Assembly: GCA_029448655.1 (NCBI GenBank)
Contig: JACCLO010000002.1
Coordinates: 1,612,001 to 1,676,000 of the forward strand
Direction of reading: 5' to 3'
Length of the DNA: 64,000 nt
From: Wolfiporia cocos
Taxonomy: Eukaryota; Basidiomycota; Agaricomycetes; Polyporales; Phaeolaceae
Positions 22,999 through 34,205 of this stretch are shown piece by piece. The notes under the pieces are model-generated. The model worked only from the letters and a program-made list of their open reading frames with translations. It did no database searches and was not told the origin of the DNA. The first letter of the stretch is position 1. The number at the start of each line of letters is the position of its first letter. A program made the translations under genes and the position numbers.

Positions 22999-24418
22999 AT
23001 GTCTACCGAGCGTAGGGTCCACAAGAACCTGGCCAAGAAGCTTGAGGTACGTGCTTCGGCGGATTCCATATGAATTGCTTGCCGCGGAGGCATTTGGAGG
23101 CATTTGTGCCACGCTAATTGGAGTCACTCGCCTCGTCATACAGGAGTTCAACAAAGCTGCAGCGTTGACTGCTGAGGAAATCATATTCGAGACCTTCCCT
23201 ACCAAGGTGAGCTTGTCGTAATCTGTCTCGTAGCCTGTCGTTTTGCTCAAGTAAAGTGCCAGATTATGTGGGTTCTATCGCGTTGACCAGTCTAGACTCT
23301 CCTCTGACAACGCTTTACGCAGCGAGTTCCAGGAGCTAATAGAATCCACCCAATCGCCCTCTTCACCGTTTCACACCTCGCACGCCGCCACGTTCACCGA
23401 TCCGACCGTGTATCCTCCTCCGACCGCCGGCGGATCAGCGGAGCCAGAGACCAAGAAACGCAAGCTCACTGCTGAAGGTAGTGTGAACGGTGCTTCAAGT
23501 CAAGGTATAACAACCTCCAACGATATCCATCATGCTGTGTACCCGAATCTGGTTGTGGCCAATCAGCATCTGCCCCAAGTGTACACAGTGCTGAAAACCG
23601 AATGCGAGGCGCTCATAGAGCTATGCGTAAGTTCAAAACTTCCACATCCGAGGATCAAACCTCATCAGACTGGCCCTGCAGGATAAGGTTAAACTATGGG
23701 TGAATCTCTCCATGCCGAAGTGAGTGACTATCGCGATTTCACTATCACGGTCCTTGCTGACATTCCGAAATTGTCCCCAGGATCGAAGAGTATGTCGAGT
23801 TATTCTGTCTCGTGCTCCGCCTCAAACTGATGAATCATGCGGTGCTACTATATAGCGGAGACAATTTCGGTATGCGTTCATCATTCCGAGTTATTTTTAG
23901 TATGTCACTATATCTTCTGCTACTAAAACTATCTAGGCGTGCAGATTCAAGAAGGTAACGTCACTTCTATTAGGGTGCATTTATCACAGCGGTAACTCTC
24001 TCTTTGCCCGCAGAGGTTCTGACCGAACTGCATCGGTCACAGGAAAGTGCTTACAACATCCGTGATGCACGGCGACAAGGTCATCTTGCCCGTGCTAAAA
24101 TTTCTTCGAAGATCATCAAATACCCCCATGTAGAAGACTACACCGTACGTCTCCTTGAGATCCGTAGACAATGGCACCGGCTCTGACCTGTACGTTTGCT
24201 CTAAACATAGCTGGCGCTGAAAGAGCATGACCAGAAGCAACTTTACATTGCGCGGCAGAATCTTAACGACTTGAGGAACGTGTACGCTGTATTGACGGAC
24301 ATTCTTCACAAGAACATTGCGAAGGTGGGAGACCATTGTTATTTTTGCAAATCAAGCTCTTATCGTTGCTTTCTAGATTCGGTCGCCGAAGGGCAACAAC
24401 CTTTCTGGCCTGTACTGA
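22999..24418 (+). CDS. Proteasome activator PA28 (REG/11S) subunit
   Basis: Forms a heptameric cap that opens the 20S proteasome independently of ATP and ubiquitin. Ten exons were resolved: 22999..23046, 23144..23206, 23291..23626, 23682..23719, 23781..23789, 23856..23869, 23937..23954, 24014..24144, 24211..24324, 24377..24418, giving 270 aa. The N-terminal helix EFNKAAALTAEEIIFETFPTK is followed by a disordered insert carrying KKRKL, a possible nuclear signal. The conserved C-terminal bundle then reads DKVKLWVNLSMPKIEDGDNFGVQIQEEVLTEL. The activation-loop region KIEDGDNFGV is intact, followed by KISSKIIKYPHVEDYTLALKEHDQ and LRNVYAVLTDILHKNIAKI, ending SGLY with the C-terminal tyrosine that docks into the proteasome. 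Three consecutive micro-exons of 9, 14 and 18 nt encode the activation-loop region. It is closest to the PA28-gamma type. Confidence 0.92.
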
Positions 24419-24832
24419 CGTCTTCTGCGCTGTCTGGAGTGCGCTTTTTGGTACCGTTCGGTCGTCTTCCAGCCGCGATTAGGGTGACCGGGGCTCTCCA
24501 TCATAGAAGTTGCGGATTGGGTTGAATGGAGCAACATTCGGTTGTGGTGTTTCCCTGCCGGACCGCCTAATCTGAACACTTGACTTGTGGAGCGTCTGCT
24601 CCTCGTGTGCCGCCTGAAGCCCTTAAACAGCTCATCGAATTTGACATTCTCACATTGGGATTCTCCGTCTTCCGGCTGATATTGCCAATGAAAGGCTGGG
24701 TCTCCCGTCGCTTTCATTTCCTTGAGATAGTGGTGGAAACTCGCAGACATAGGCATGCGAGTCAGATGCTAATAAGTGTGAAGAGATATCGGTACGACCG
24801 TAAATGCGAATAGTACAGCAGAGTTGGATATG
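24419..24832. other. Convergent intergenic region
   Basis: This 414-bp stretch between two converging gene ends carries no supported gene or RNA. Confidence 0.35.
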
Positions 24833-26545
24833 TCAAACGGAGATTGTTTTGAACACGTTGAATCCGTCCAATGCCGTGCTTATGACTGTACCCGGTATCT
24901 GCGGATGCCAATGTACCTCTTTGATATCCTTCTGCCCCTGATGGACAAAGAGCAACTGAGGGGGAACGTCCTTCCCGCCTTCCGGCGTTTCGTCCATGGC
25001 ACCCGTCTCGTCGTCGTCCTGCTCAACTGCGAGATCCCAGAGCGTAACCTGATCGTCGGCGCCGGAGGCAGCAAAAATAGAGTCCTCTGTGGGATGCCAT
25101 TCAATAGAGGTGATGGGCGCCCGGTGCCAGTTGAACGTCGCGACCGGCGTAGGGTCAGGGAGGGAAGTCCTGCACGGGCACCTCTGTCAGCATTAGCCAG
25201 ATGACGCGCAATGCGATCAACGCACCCTTTTTTCTTGACGTTCCGAAGATCCCACACCTTAATGCCACCCTCGTCTCCGCCACTGAGCAGCAGATACGTC
25301 GTGGACCGATTCCAGCTAATCACGTTCACGTCGCTCTCATGTGCCCGCTCAATGCCCGCAACGCTCTTCCTTCCCTTGCTCCTGACGTCCCAGACTTGCA
25401 CGCTTTGATCTGCTGAGCATGATGCGAAGACGGTTGCTTCCGTCGGGCTCCATTGCAGATCCTCAACACTGGATGTATGTGAGAGGAACGACTGTGAGAG
25501 CGCATTGAAGCCAGTCGGCGTTGTAGTGGTCAGATAGATTTTCGACTGAATGTCGCCAGTAAGCAGGCGCAGTGCGGTCGGATTTGCTTCGCCAGAAGAC
25601 GCCCAGTCCATCGCGAACCCTTCTGCGCGCCCATGTGAGGGTATTGTGAATGCAGGGGTGTGCGTTCTTGACTTGTCCGGGACATACCCTGGTACATCTA
25701 GGGCCTCAATGAGCGGACGGACATCCCAGACGTGCACCTTTCCTGTTTCTGCCCAGCTAGCGACATAGTACGGTTGGGACACTGGAGGCAGGGCGGATGT
25801 GGAAGGGAGAGGTTGAGCGCGGACGCGATTGACACCGCCGAAGTGGGGGACAGAGCGGGACTCAAGTATGGGATCTTCATCCAGGGTATCGTCATCGTCA
25901 TCCTCGTCCGAATCGGAATCGTCTAAGGATGCCCTGTAAGTTATTAATGCGGTCCTATCCCGGAGCCCACTGACCAGGGTTCTTCTGTGTGCGGTGCAGT
26001 GAAGTCATCTTGTACACAGAGAGCTCGTTGTTTTTCGCTATATCCGCCTGGGTTCCGGCGACGATATATGTTGTAGCAGGGAATCGTTGCCGTTCATCGC
26101 CCAAATTGTCGCGCAGCACGTCAAACGATAGGCATGGCCAGTTCACATTCATCGAATGCCGCATGAGGTAGACCGAGTCATCAGGTTCGAGGATTTCATC
26201 CTTTTCCAGCTTGTGGACTCCAGGAATGAAAGTGCTAGGTGCGGCCGGAGCTTCTTCTGACTCCTCGATGGCAGGCAGTACCTCGTCCACATCCATACCT
26301 ACATTTCTGTCCAGCACAAACACGTATAGCAAGTCCAAGCGATACGCACCATCTTCACCCCCGTTCTCCGCACCGTCTACCACCTCCTCGTCACTCTCAT
26401 ACTCGTCTTCCCAGCCGTCCTCAAATTCACCCATCTCGTCTTGCGGCGGGACATTTTCGCGGCTTGAATCTGCTCGTGGATTTTTCCGGGGTGCAGACGA
26501 ATCGTTCGATGAAGACTGCAACTCTGTCGCTGTGCGCTTTGACAT
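24833..26545 (-). CDS. RRB1: Ribosome-assembly WD40 protein Rrb1/GRWD1
   Basis: Nuclear chaperone-like WD40 protein that in yeast escorts ribosomal protein L3 during 60S assembly. The product is about 510 aa. The N-terminus is Ser-rich and then very acidic ([21 protein letters not shown]), the glutamate-rich tract that names the family. Next comes [41 protein letters not shown], the CAF1C/H4-binding-like domain, then YIVAGTQAD. The WD repeats contain [83 protein letters not shown] and, after a frame-conserving intron, [32 protein letters not shown], ending in [26 protein letters not shown]. Introns interrupt after GGEDG, after TQKNP and after VKKKG. Confidence 0.93.
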
Positions 26546-27010
26546 GATGATATGATGAAACAGAAGAAAATGCTATCCTTGCGAAACACTCAGCTTGTCG
26601 AGCTCGAGAATAGTGATCGACTCTAAATTTTGCGCGCTTAGCATTGGGACGCGTTGGTCACGTGGTGTACGTGGGGCGTCTATCTAAGATCCGAGGAACG
26701 CGTCTATCGCACATGTTTGTTGGTCTTCCGACTTGGTGCGTGCGCCTTTGCAAGTTCTTGTGTTGAGCAGAACACCGACGATGTGTGCAAGCAGGACGCG
26801 TCGCCACAGGGCGGAAAACTCAGGGATTGCTCCCGTAACGTTCTGGTAAGTTCTGTCGGCATGGGGTGACGTGTCTGCTCTGCCAGCCTGACCAATCCGC
26901 TCTGTCAATTCCGAATGTCGGGAAAAGAGTGTATTATAAGATAGTCGCCAAGTAACCACTCTTCCTCACTATCGACTTCTTGCGCCTCATAAATCGTACG
27001 ACAGCCCACA
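26546..27010. promoter_or_regulatory. Divergent promoter region RRB1 / MAPEG gene
   Basis: This 465-bp stretch lies between two start codons facing apart. A TATA-like TATTATAAG at 26932-26940 lies about 70 bp before the ATG of the MAPEG gene. No other motif was recognised. Confidence 0.45.
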
Positions 27011-27807
27011 ATGTCTGTTACAATCGTTCTCTCCAAAGAGTATGTCATAGTGCACCATTCACATCATTGAAGATTTAATAGCAATGGCAGATATGTCTAC
27101 TCCGTTGCAGCCATTGCGTCCACCTGTTGGTTGACGTTTTGGCAGACAATCAAGGTCGGTGGTGCGCGAAAGCGTGCTGGAATTCCGTACCCCTATGGTG
27201 AGTGCACTTTTGTACCGCAATTGCGATGCACATCAATCTATTTTTTTTTCAGTGTATGCCGACAAAGCTGAGGTTGCTGCCAACCAGGAGGCAAACGTGT
27301 TCAACTGCACTCAGCGTAGGTATATTACATGTTCCTCAGGAATCGAAGCTCATTTCTCTTCAGGTGCTCACCAAAACACTCTCGAGTACTTCCCGATCGT
27401 TGTCGCGAGGTATCTGCTCATTTTTCTGCAATATGCATGTTGGACAGGCAACGTCACGCTAATTTGTGGGTTATGATGTAGTACGGTCGTGGCCTCGTTG
27501 AAACACCCACTCATTGCTGCGTCACTGTGCGGCCTTTTCACCGCCTCCCGCGTGGTTTACACCATCGGCTACAGCACGGGCGACCCTGCAAAGGTTCGTA
27601 GTCCAAAGTCTTCCTCATTCAGTATGATTTGGGTACAACTTTGTTATAGCGCAACCTGTTCGGTAGCGCAATCTTTAGTTCCCTGGGCTGGCTTGGTGTG
27701 TACACGTTACGTTCATTGCGTTACCGTGATTTCTCATATGCCATTCTACAGCGCTCCTCGGCACTTCTGCCTGGACCGTCGTTGAGTTGTTCCGTGAGAC
27801 TTTGTAA
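27011..27807 (+). CDS. MAPEG-family membrane protein, microsomal glutathione S-transferase 3 type
   Basis: Integral ER-membrane enzyme with glutathione transferase/peroxidase activity on lipid hydroperoxides, as judged from the family. It has several small exons. The first is 27011..27039 and the last ends with DTL-type residues ETL and TAA at 27805-27807. The assembled protein, about 150 aa, reads MSVTIVLSKEYVYSVAAIASTCWLTFWQTIKVGGARKRAG, then IPYPYVYAD, FNCTQRAHQNTLEYFPIVVA, KHPLIAASLCGLFTASRVVYTIGYSTGDPAKR, and a last helix GTSAWTVVELFRETL. The signatures GARKRAGIPYPY and NCTQRAHQNTLE are diagnostic for MGST3-like MAPEG proteins, and four transmembrane helices are visible. The size matches the family. 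Confidence 0.92.
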
Positions 27808-28171
27808 GAACGTGTGATTGTTGAGTTTCCTTGGACTTGTTCTCATTGCTGCATGTACAATATAATATGATCACCGCACTACTGCGAAGAGCAGAACTGC
27901 ATAGAGATACGATGCTAAGCATTTCTGATCCACGCTGCAGATGTGATCACAAAAAGGGCAAGAGTGGCAGATGCCGGTACTCACGCCGCTCGGGCCAGTT
28001 CGAACCGCAAGCAATCACCAGACACTGAAGCGCTCAAATAAATGGTGTCGATGGCTCAACGACTCGCCTTACGCTCAAACTTGCACTGTGAACCCAGTTG
28101 CAGATCATCTACGTGCGTACCAACCTTGTTGCGCTACGAGCACACGTCGGCAATAGCCCTGCGGCTTGAAG
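27808..28171. other. Intergenic region
   Basis: This 364-bp stretch has no supported gene. It would hold the end of the MAPEG transcript and the promoter of the next plus-strand gene. Confidence 0.35.
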
Positions 28172-29655
28172 ATGCTAGGCCCTTCAGCACGCCCGTCGCT
28201 CCCAACATCTTCCTCCGACTTTGCCCTACCCGTCCCGTCTACGTCGTCGACAAGTGGCACGCTCCCTGCATATGATTCAGAGGACCTTAGCCCGCTCATG
28301 CTACGCTGGCGGCGCCCCAGCCTGCTCGTGCCTCGCGCGTCGCACACTGAGGAGAAATCCTTCCGGAGCCCGCTCGCCACCTCTGTGACCTTTCACCGAT
28401 CCGACACCGCGAACAGCGAAGAGGAGTCGGGGAGTGATCGTGACTCGAAGATGTGGACGGACAGCTCGTCCTCGCTCGACTCGGGTGCCAATACGCCACC
28501 CCTGCCCGGGCTACCAGCGGCAGGGCCGGAGGCGGAGCGCGACCAGGATAGCACGATGAAGTCGAATAGTAGATCGAGGAGCCCGTCTACACCCCCACCA
28601 CAGAAACCGAGCAGTAGCAGCCACCAGGACGCCCCGTATCTTCCCCGGACGTCGGGTCGGCGGCCATCCCATCATGTTAGTCCCATGAGCCATTCTTCTC
28701 GCAAGCGCCCATGATTGACCTTGACGCCGCTGAAGCTAAAGGTGCCGCGCATACTGTCGCTCATCTCCGAGTCCCGCCCAGACGAATGTGAGGTGCAATC
28801 GGAGGCGCAATTTCAGCGGCTCGTCGCGTCGTGCTGTGAACTGCCTTCACAGCCCCGCGTGCCTCGTGCACCGTCGGATCGTGGCCGGTATCCAGAGGAG
28901 GCAATCGAGGACGAGCCGCCTCGCGACGACGAGTCAAGCGATGATGGCGAGAACGACGATACTGTGCCATACTCGTCAGTTGAGCCGATCAGCATCGTCA
29001 AGCCAGGCACCCCCCAGCCGAACTCACACGGAGATGATATGGGTATCTTGGACAGCCCAGGCGGGATGCCCATGGACGTCGATATGGTATGATCTTCGTT
29101 TCTGCTAAGCACTGCATTGCCTCAACTATGCCTAGCAGCCGTCATCAATCCTGAGTTCCCCCATAATGTCATGGCGCCACACCCCACCTCCGACGAGTAG
29201 CGTCGTGCGCAGTAACAAGCGGAAGAGTACGTGTACTTCTATGCTATCTTCTCCAATCACTAACATCCCACGCAGTGGAGGACCGCTACGATCCCTACCC
29301 CACCGCCAACAAACGACGTGCGGTTTCCCCTTCCATTTCACACTTCCGTGATCCACAGCGTTCTCACTCCGGGTCGCGGACACCCGGTGGGACACCGCGG
29401 CTCATCATGCCTACTCCAATTCCAATATCGACACCAGGCTCGGGATCTATCGCATCTTCGCCCACCATCGGCCCTTCGTATTACAACCGTGGCACGGCTA
29501 GCGTCATGTCGAGCCCGACTTTACGACCCCAAATGGGACTTGGGAGTCCGATACTGAGACCGATACTGCCGCGTCCAAGACGGCATACAGACGCGCACAA
29601 AGAGCGAGAAGTAGAGGGAGCTGGAGCCGGCGTGAGTGAATTGCGCTTGAGGTAG
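28172..29655 (+). CDS. Serine/proline-rich conserved protein of unknown function
   Basis: Likely exons 28172..28675, 28736..29086, about 29136..29231 and about 29277..29655, coding for roughly 440 aa. The ATG chosen starts MLGPSARPSLPTSSSD. A TGA at 28712 sits in the same frame as both flanking exons but falls inside a 60-nt intron (GTTAGT to AAG), so the gene is not broken. Most of the protein is low-complexity Ser/Pro/Asp sequence with many SP and TP sites, suggesting control by proline-directed kinases. Two denser blocks look conserved: LKVPRILSLISESRPDECEVQSEAQFQRLVASC and KMEDRYDPYPTANKRRAVSPSISHFRD, the latter basic and like a nuclear signal. No enzyme motif is seen. A cell-cycle or transcription regulator is conceivable but not shown. 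Confidence 0.7.
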
Positions 29656-29931
29656 CCTTCCTGCACCATGATGCCCCCGAGATTTTCTTCGATGGACCCT
29701 CCATCCACCGGTGTCAGCTTGTTCTCTTTACATATCTATCGGGTTCGGATTCCTAGGCCGCAACGTCACATATCCTTATCCTGCTCCCGCATCATTCCGG
29801 GTATTGTATCTCTAGACTAGCATATTCTTCGTGCTTGTATTGCTGCATTGTCATCCACATTTGCACTCGTCCCAGCATATACTGTATGTCCAAACATTGA
29901 CCCCCTCTATATCATTGCTGGCATTGCGTAT

Positions 29932-30495
29932 CTAACTTCCCCTGTATGTCGTGTACGAGTATGGGCTAATTAGGAGCGGAATGTGATAATGTTCGTCCGG
30001 ATCTGACACCTCGAAGGTGATCTGCATTATGGTCTTACCGATAGGAAGTGAGACGCAACATAACTTACTGGACGCACCTCTACCCACGGATAGAAGCATT
30101 TACGTCCGGTGCTCTCGAAGTAGTCCTTAGTCTTGAACACGACCTTGTAGAGCGTGCCGGCTTTGAGCTTCTTCCGCTCTTCTGCACTCTTCTGCTCAGT
30201 GGCTTTAGGCCAGAGCTGCATGCATCGACCATCTGAATCGGTTACTCTGCCAGCACACGCCGTTGCAGTGAAGCTTGCGGATGCAACTCTATGAAGCACG
30301 TACCCTTCGGCAAGTGGCTCGAATACTGCCGCCGCTGCCGCCAGAGCGTGGTATTCCTGTACAGTAACCTCTACTCCTGCGGCTGGTTTGCCGACAGATG
30401 AATCGAGCACTAGACCATGTACGGTAGCATCATGTTGTCTTCAATAATTGGGCAGCCTCAAGCATACCGTGACACGTTATCGGTGACTTGGACAT
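29932..30495 (-). CDS. 5-hydroxyisourate hydrolase, transthyretin-like
   Basis: Hydrolyses 5-hydroxyisourate, the product of urate oxidase, on the way to allantoin in purine breakdown. Exons complement(29932..30021, 30078..30409, 30468..30495) give 149 aa. The 28-nt first exon codes MSKSPITCH and joins to [20 protein letters not shown], the conserved N-terminal strand with the catalytic His of TCHVLD. Then come [60 protein letters not shown]. The C-terminal YRGS tetrapeptide separates true HIU hydrolases from vertebrate transthyretin. A 30-residue insert ([16 protein letters not shown] and following) is longer than in bacterial enzymes. No other purine-catabolism gene lies in the window. Confidence 0.95.
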
Positions 30496-31796
30496 AGGTG
30501 AAGAGAATTCAGCAGACAAATGAGGTGTTGCAGAGCAATAGCGTCGCAGTCTCGATCAGATCAAGCCGCGGCGACATGGATGGGCGATAAGATCGATGAC
30601 GTAGTTCCAAGCACTACTTTGGCTCAGTCTCCACCGCATGAATGAGATATATACAGTGGAACCAGCAGTATCGTAAAATTAGTCGAGTGGGGTGTCCCGC
30701 AATTGTGTCCATCAGAACGAGCTACATCTCACAATCAACGTCCGAGTTTCTTGGTGAAGGATTTAGAAACACTTCGTTACAACCCTTCAGATTAGAGAGA
30801 CAATTGGCCTAGAATGAAAGCAGTATTCATTCACTTGCGATATTGCCAAGTGCTCATACAAATAACTCGCCTGATGAAATTAATCGACTGCCAAGAGCGA
30901 GAGGACCCTTACGAGACCCAATGGGACTCCGCCAAGCTGCTCTACAGGCTTGCAGCATAACTTCTTCTGGAAGATTGTACATGCGGGTGCAATGTTAAGG
31001 GCCGCGAGGGAAGACGCGAAGTCAATTCTCGATCGCATACAAATCTCGGAGGGCTTGGCGACATCTGTCGAAGACGCTGAGGTAATAGCGCGTTGCAAAT
31101 GCGCCGAACGACGTGACTTCGGTCTGTGAGAACGAGCGATTTTTGCTGAAAGGACGTGGTATGCGTGAATGGGACGTACGTGATAGGGCGGGCATTGTTC
31201 GCTGAGTATCGGATGCATGTACTTCGTTGTGCCGTGGACGACAATAAATCGGGCAAATCAGTGTACTGAATCGTCTTTGACAATTCAGGAGCATACTAGC
31301 ACACAGAAGTGCAACATACACGTTCTGAACCGTTACGGATGATTGGCCCAAATCGAGTGCGCAGCAATGCGATATCCAAACCTCAGGACATACCCTTCAC
31401 TGCCGAGAGCTAATATTTAAGAGTATTTGACAGGCGGGAAGGCACATCTCTTCCTGTAGGAGTATGAGAATCTCTCAGCTCGCAGGACATGTGCCATTCG
31501 ATTCAGTGCTGTGAGTCAGATGCACAGTACACCATGACTGCGCTTTGGACCGATGGTAAGGGCGAGTGATTCCGATATAGGATATATATTCCATAGGTTT
31601 TGGTTCAGAATTCTCGGTAGTAAGTATACGTCGAGGGTTGTGGAATCATGAGTACGAACTACGAAGGCGCCTGGAGGCAACTCGCTAGCGCCAATCAATC
31701 CCGCCGCTACGTGATCGAGCCGCCCGATCTCTATTCACGTGCTCGCGTAGAATTTCGCGCGTATAGACAGACGGCGCTAATCACTTGTGCCACACT
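30496..31796. other. Gene-poor intergenic region
   Basis: 1.3 kb between the divergent HIU hydrolase and RRP1 genes. Minus-strand frames at 30880-31350 have neither motif nor convincing splicing. No RNA gene or repeat was recognised, and it is more AT-rich than its neighbours. Confidence 0.4.
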
Positions 31797-32961
31797 ATGG
31801 CTGCTGCATCCTCCTCGACCAACGTACCTCCGCTCGGGAAATACCTTGCCTCAACAGGTACTGATACACCTCTCTGATCGCTTGACTTGCTGCTTACATG
31901 TAAAAGACAAGAAGACGCGGGATAAAGCCATCAAAAACCTGACTGTCTTTCTGTCTGATCCCACTCGAGATGAGCTGCCCAAGTCTGAGATGGAAAAGCT
32001 CTGGAAGGGCATCTTCTATTGTAAGTATACGCGTCTTCAACTAGCGCACAACGCTTACTGTGCCTATGAGGCTTCTGGATGTCGGACAAGCCATTAGTGC
32101 AGCAAGCGTTAGCGAGTGAGCTCGCCGAGATCCTGCTCACAATCAAAACCACGTCACTTTCGTTAGCATTTCTTCGGGGATTTTGGGTAGCCACTGTGCG
32201 CGAATGGAACTCGATTGATAGGCTACGGTGCGTTGAACCCTCATTTATTGTCGTCGAGACTAAGTGGCGGTTAGGATCGACAAGTATTACATGCTGGTCC
32301 GGCGTTTTGTCAACGCATCTTTCCGATTGCTCGTACGGGCAGAGTGGGATAGTGCGGCGTGCGATGTATACAGTGACATTCTGACCGCCCGAGGAGGGCC
32401 TCTCTGGTACGCCATTCATCGATTGCGTTGCGTCTCCCCTTGACCTCGACAATCTATAGCCCAGACGACCCACGGGTTCCGGCGAGTCTATCATACCACT
32501 TAGCGGATATCTACCTCCAGGAGCTCGACAAAGCACTCGGAAACCCACCGCAACCATCATCGCTGCCTGCACCTCTATCGACCCTCCTCACGCCATTCAT
32601 CACCCTCGCCGCACGCACGCCCTCAAACATCACATACCAGCGGATACAATCCACATTACTCGAGCCACTCTTCTCGTCACTAAAATCAGTGCATCACGAC
32701 GACGAGCCGCCGAGCCGCAAGCGGCCACGTCTATCCACGCCGACCTTCTCAAACCTGAGGTCCAATGCTTGTCTCTCGGACCCAAAGTCAGAAGGGGCGG
32801 TAGAGTGTGCGGAGCTCCGGGATGCACTGCTTAAGCGAATGTTCGACATGGCGAGCGAGCAGGACACACGCGACTCCAATCGTCGAAGGCTGTACAAACT
32901 CTGGAAGAGCAATAAGGAAGATGATGGTGCAAACAGTGATACCTCTGTCGACGCTAGCTAA
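31797..32961 (+). CDS. RRP1: Ribosomal RNA processing protein 1 (Nop52 family)
   Basis: Nucleolar factor needed for maturation of 27S pre-rRNA to 25S and 5.8S rRNA. The ATG at 31797 begins MAAASSSTNVPPLGKYLAST. After a short intron follow DKKTRDKAIKNLTVFLSD and [32 protein letters not shown], the Nop52 signature ([19 protein letters not shown]-type), then FLRGFWVATVREWNSIDRLRIDKYYMLVRRFVNASFRLL. The later exon reads PDDPRVPASLSYHLADIYLQELDKAL. The C-terminus carries SRKRPRLST, a basic nuclear or nucleolar signal, and RDSNRRRLYKLWKSNKEDD. At about 315 aa it has the size of fungal Rrp1. Four introns were inferred from GT-AG borders that keep the frame. Confidence 0.93.
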
Positions 32962-34205
32962 GTCTGTGGCAATTGACATAGGTCTACGACACCTCCGTGT
33001 ATATGCGCCGTTCTCGCCCACCTCACTACCTCTGCTTCTGCCTATACATTACTTTACTGCAGTCTCTATGGTACATTGCAACCCTGGCCTATGAAAGTCT
33101 GATGCAGCTTGATCCTCTCGGTAGGCACTTGGTATATGCGTCTAAGCCTGGCTCAGCTCGCCGTTACAGTATAGTACAAAGAACCGCCAGTCGTCGAGGC
33201 GGGGAATAAGATATTGTCCGAGCGGGGAAGGGTCGCGGCGATTGTGGTGCCTATGCGTAGGCACCGGTGGGCTGCTGAAACCGCGATCGACCAATGTGTC
33301 CCTTGGGGATGTGTGACGGCAAAGGACCAGTTATCATACTGTAGAGGACAGCGTGAGTGATGGCTCGCTGCGGGGCCTGTAGGGAATGAGTCACCTTGAT
33401 GACTGGTATTGCGTGAACACCCATGTCCACATAGCGGTCTGAATGCCCCCGAAAACGATCAGAGACTGTATGAAGTCGACAGGACGTCAGGGCATCGAAG
33501 ACATGCATTGCCACCGTTGGTACACACCGGAGCACGCGCGACAACAAGGTTCATCATCGTGGAAGCAGATGAATGGGTGTCGGGGGGTAATTAGACGGGG
33601 CGAGGATGTTCTTTGAATGAATACGAGGTTGAGATGTGTTCTGGATGAGTGTAGAGCATACCCAGAAACCTCGAGCATTTATACCACTGTGTTCTCGGGA
33701 CGTCATCGGCCACGGTGATCACACCACACAATGTTCGAGTAAAACCGGAACAGGCAGACCTGCCTCGCTCATTCTGGGCGGGCATATAGATCGTGTACGG
33801 GCGTTCCGTGGCGGCGAGGAGTCATCATGGTACGAGCGGGCGCAGGTAATGTGGTTCTGGACGGAGGACAGGTGAGGGAGAGCGCTCCAGGCGTAGGCAC
33901 GTGATATCTGGAACTCGTCTGGCGGGTACGAGGCCACGTCCGCCGGCTTAGAATTTGTAGAGTGACACGCGCGCCGGCGGCGGCAGGAAACAGATGTCGC
34001 AATCAGATTGAAGTCATAGCAGGGGATCGCATCTGCTCGAGTGGGATAAGGTGCGGTATTCATGGGAGCTCACCTACCTGTTGAAGTGTTCGGCCAAGAA
34101 CCGCATTGAGCAGGTGTTGCGAGGCGAGAAAGCGCGAATTACGATAGAAAAATAAAATTATAATGCTCGACTGCCGAAATACTCACTACAACAATCATCG
34201 GACAG
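32962..34205. other. Gene-poor intergenic region with a candidate minus-strand promoter
   Basis: 1.24 kb without a gene I can support. On the minus strand a good TATA box, GGTATAAATGC, lies near 33675-33690. Fragments such as SLIVFGGIQTAMWTWVFTQYQSS (minus, about 33400-33460, bordered by an AG acceptor and a GT donor) look like a possible membrane-protein exon. I could not connect them into a gene, so no CDS is called. Confidence 0.3.

Noticed and set aside
28712..28714. Apparent premature stop in the serine-rich gene
   Set aside because: It falls inside a frame-conserving 60-nt GT-AG intron, so the gene is not a pseudogene.
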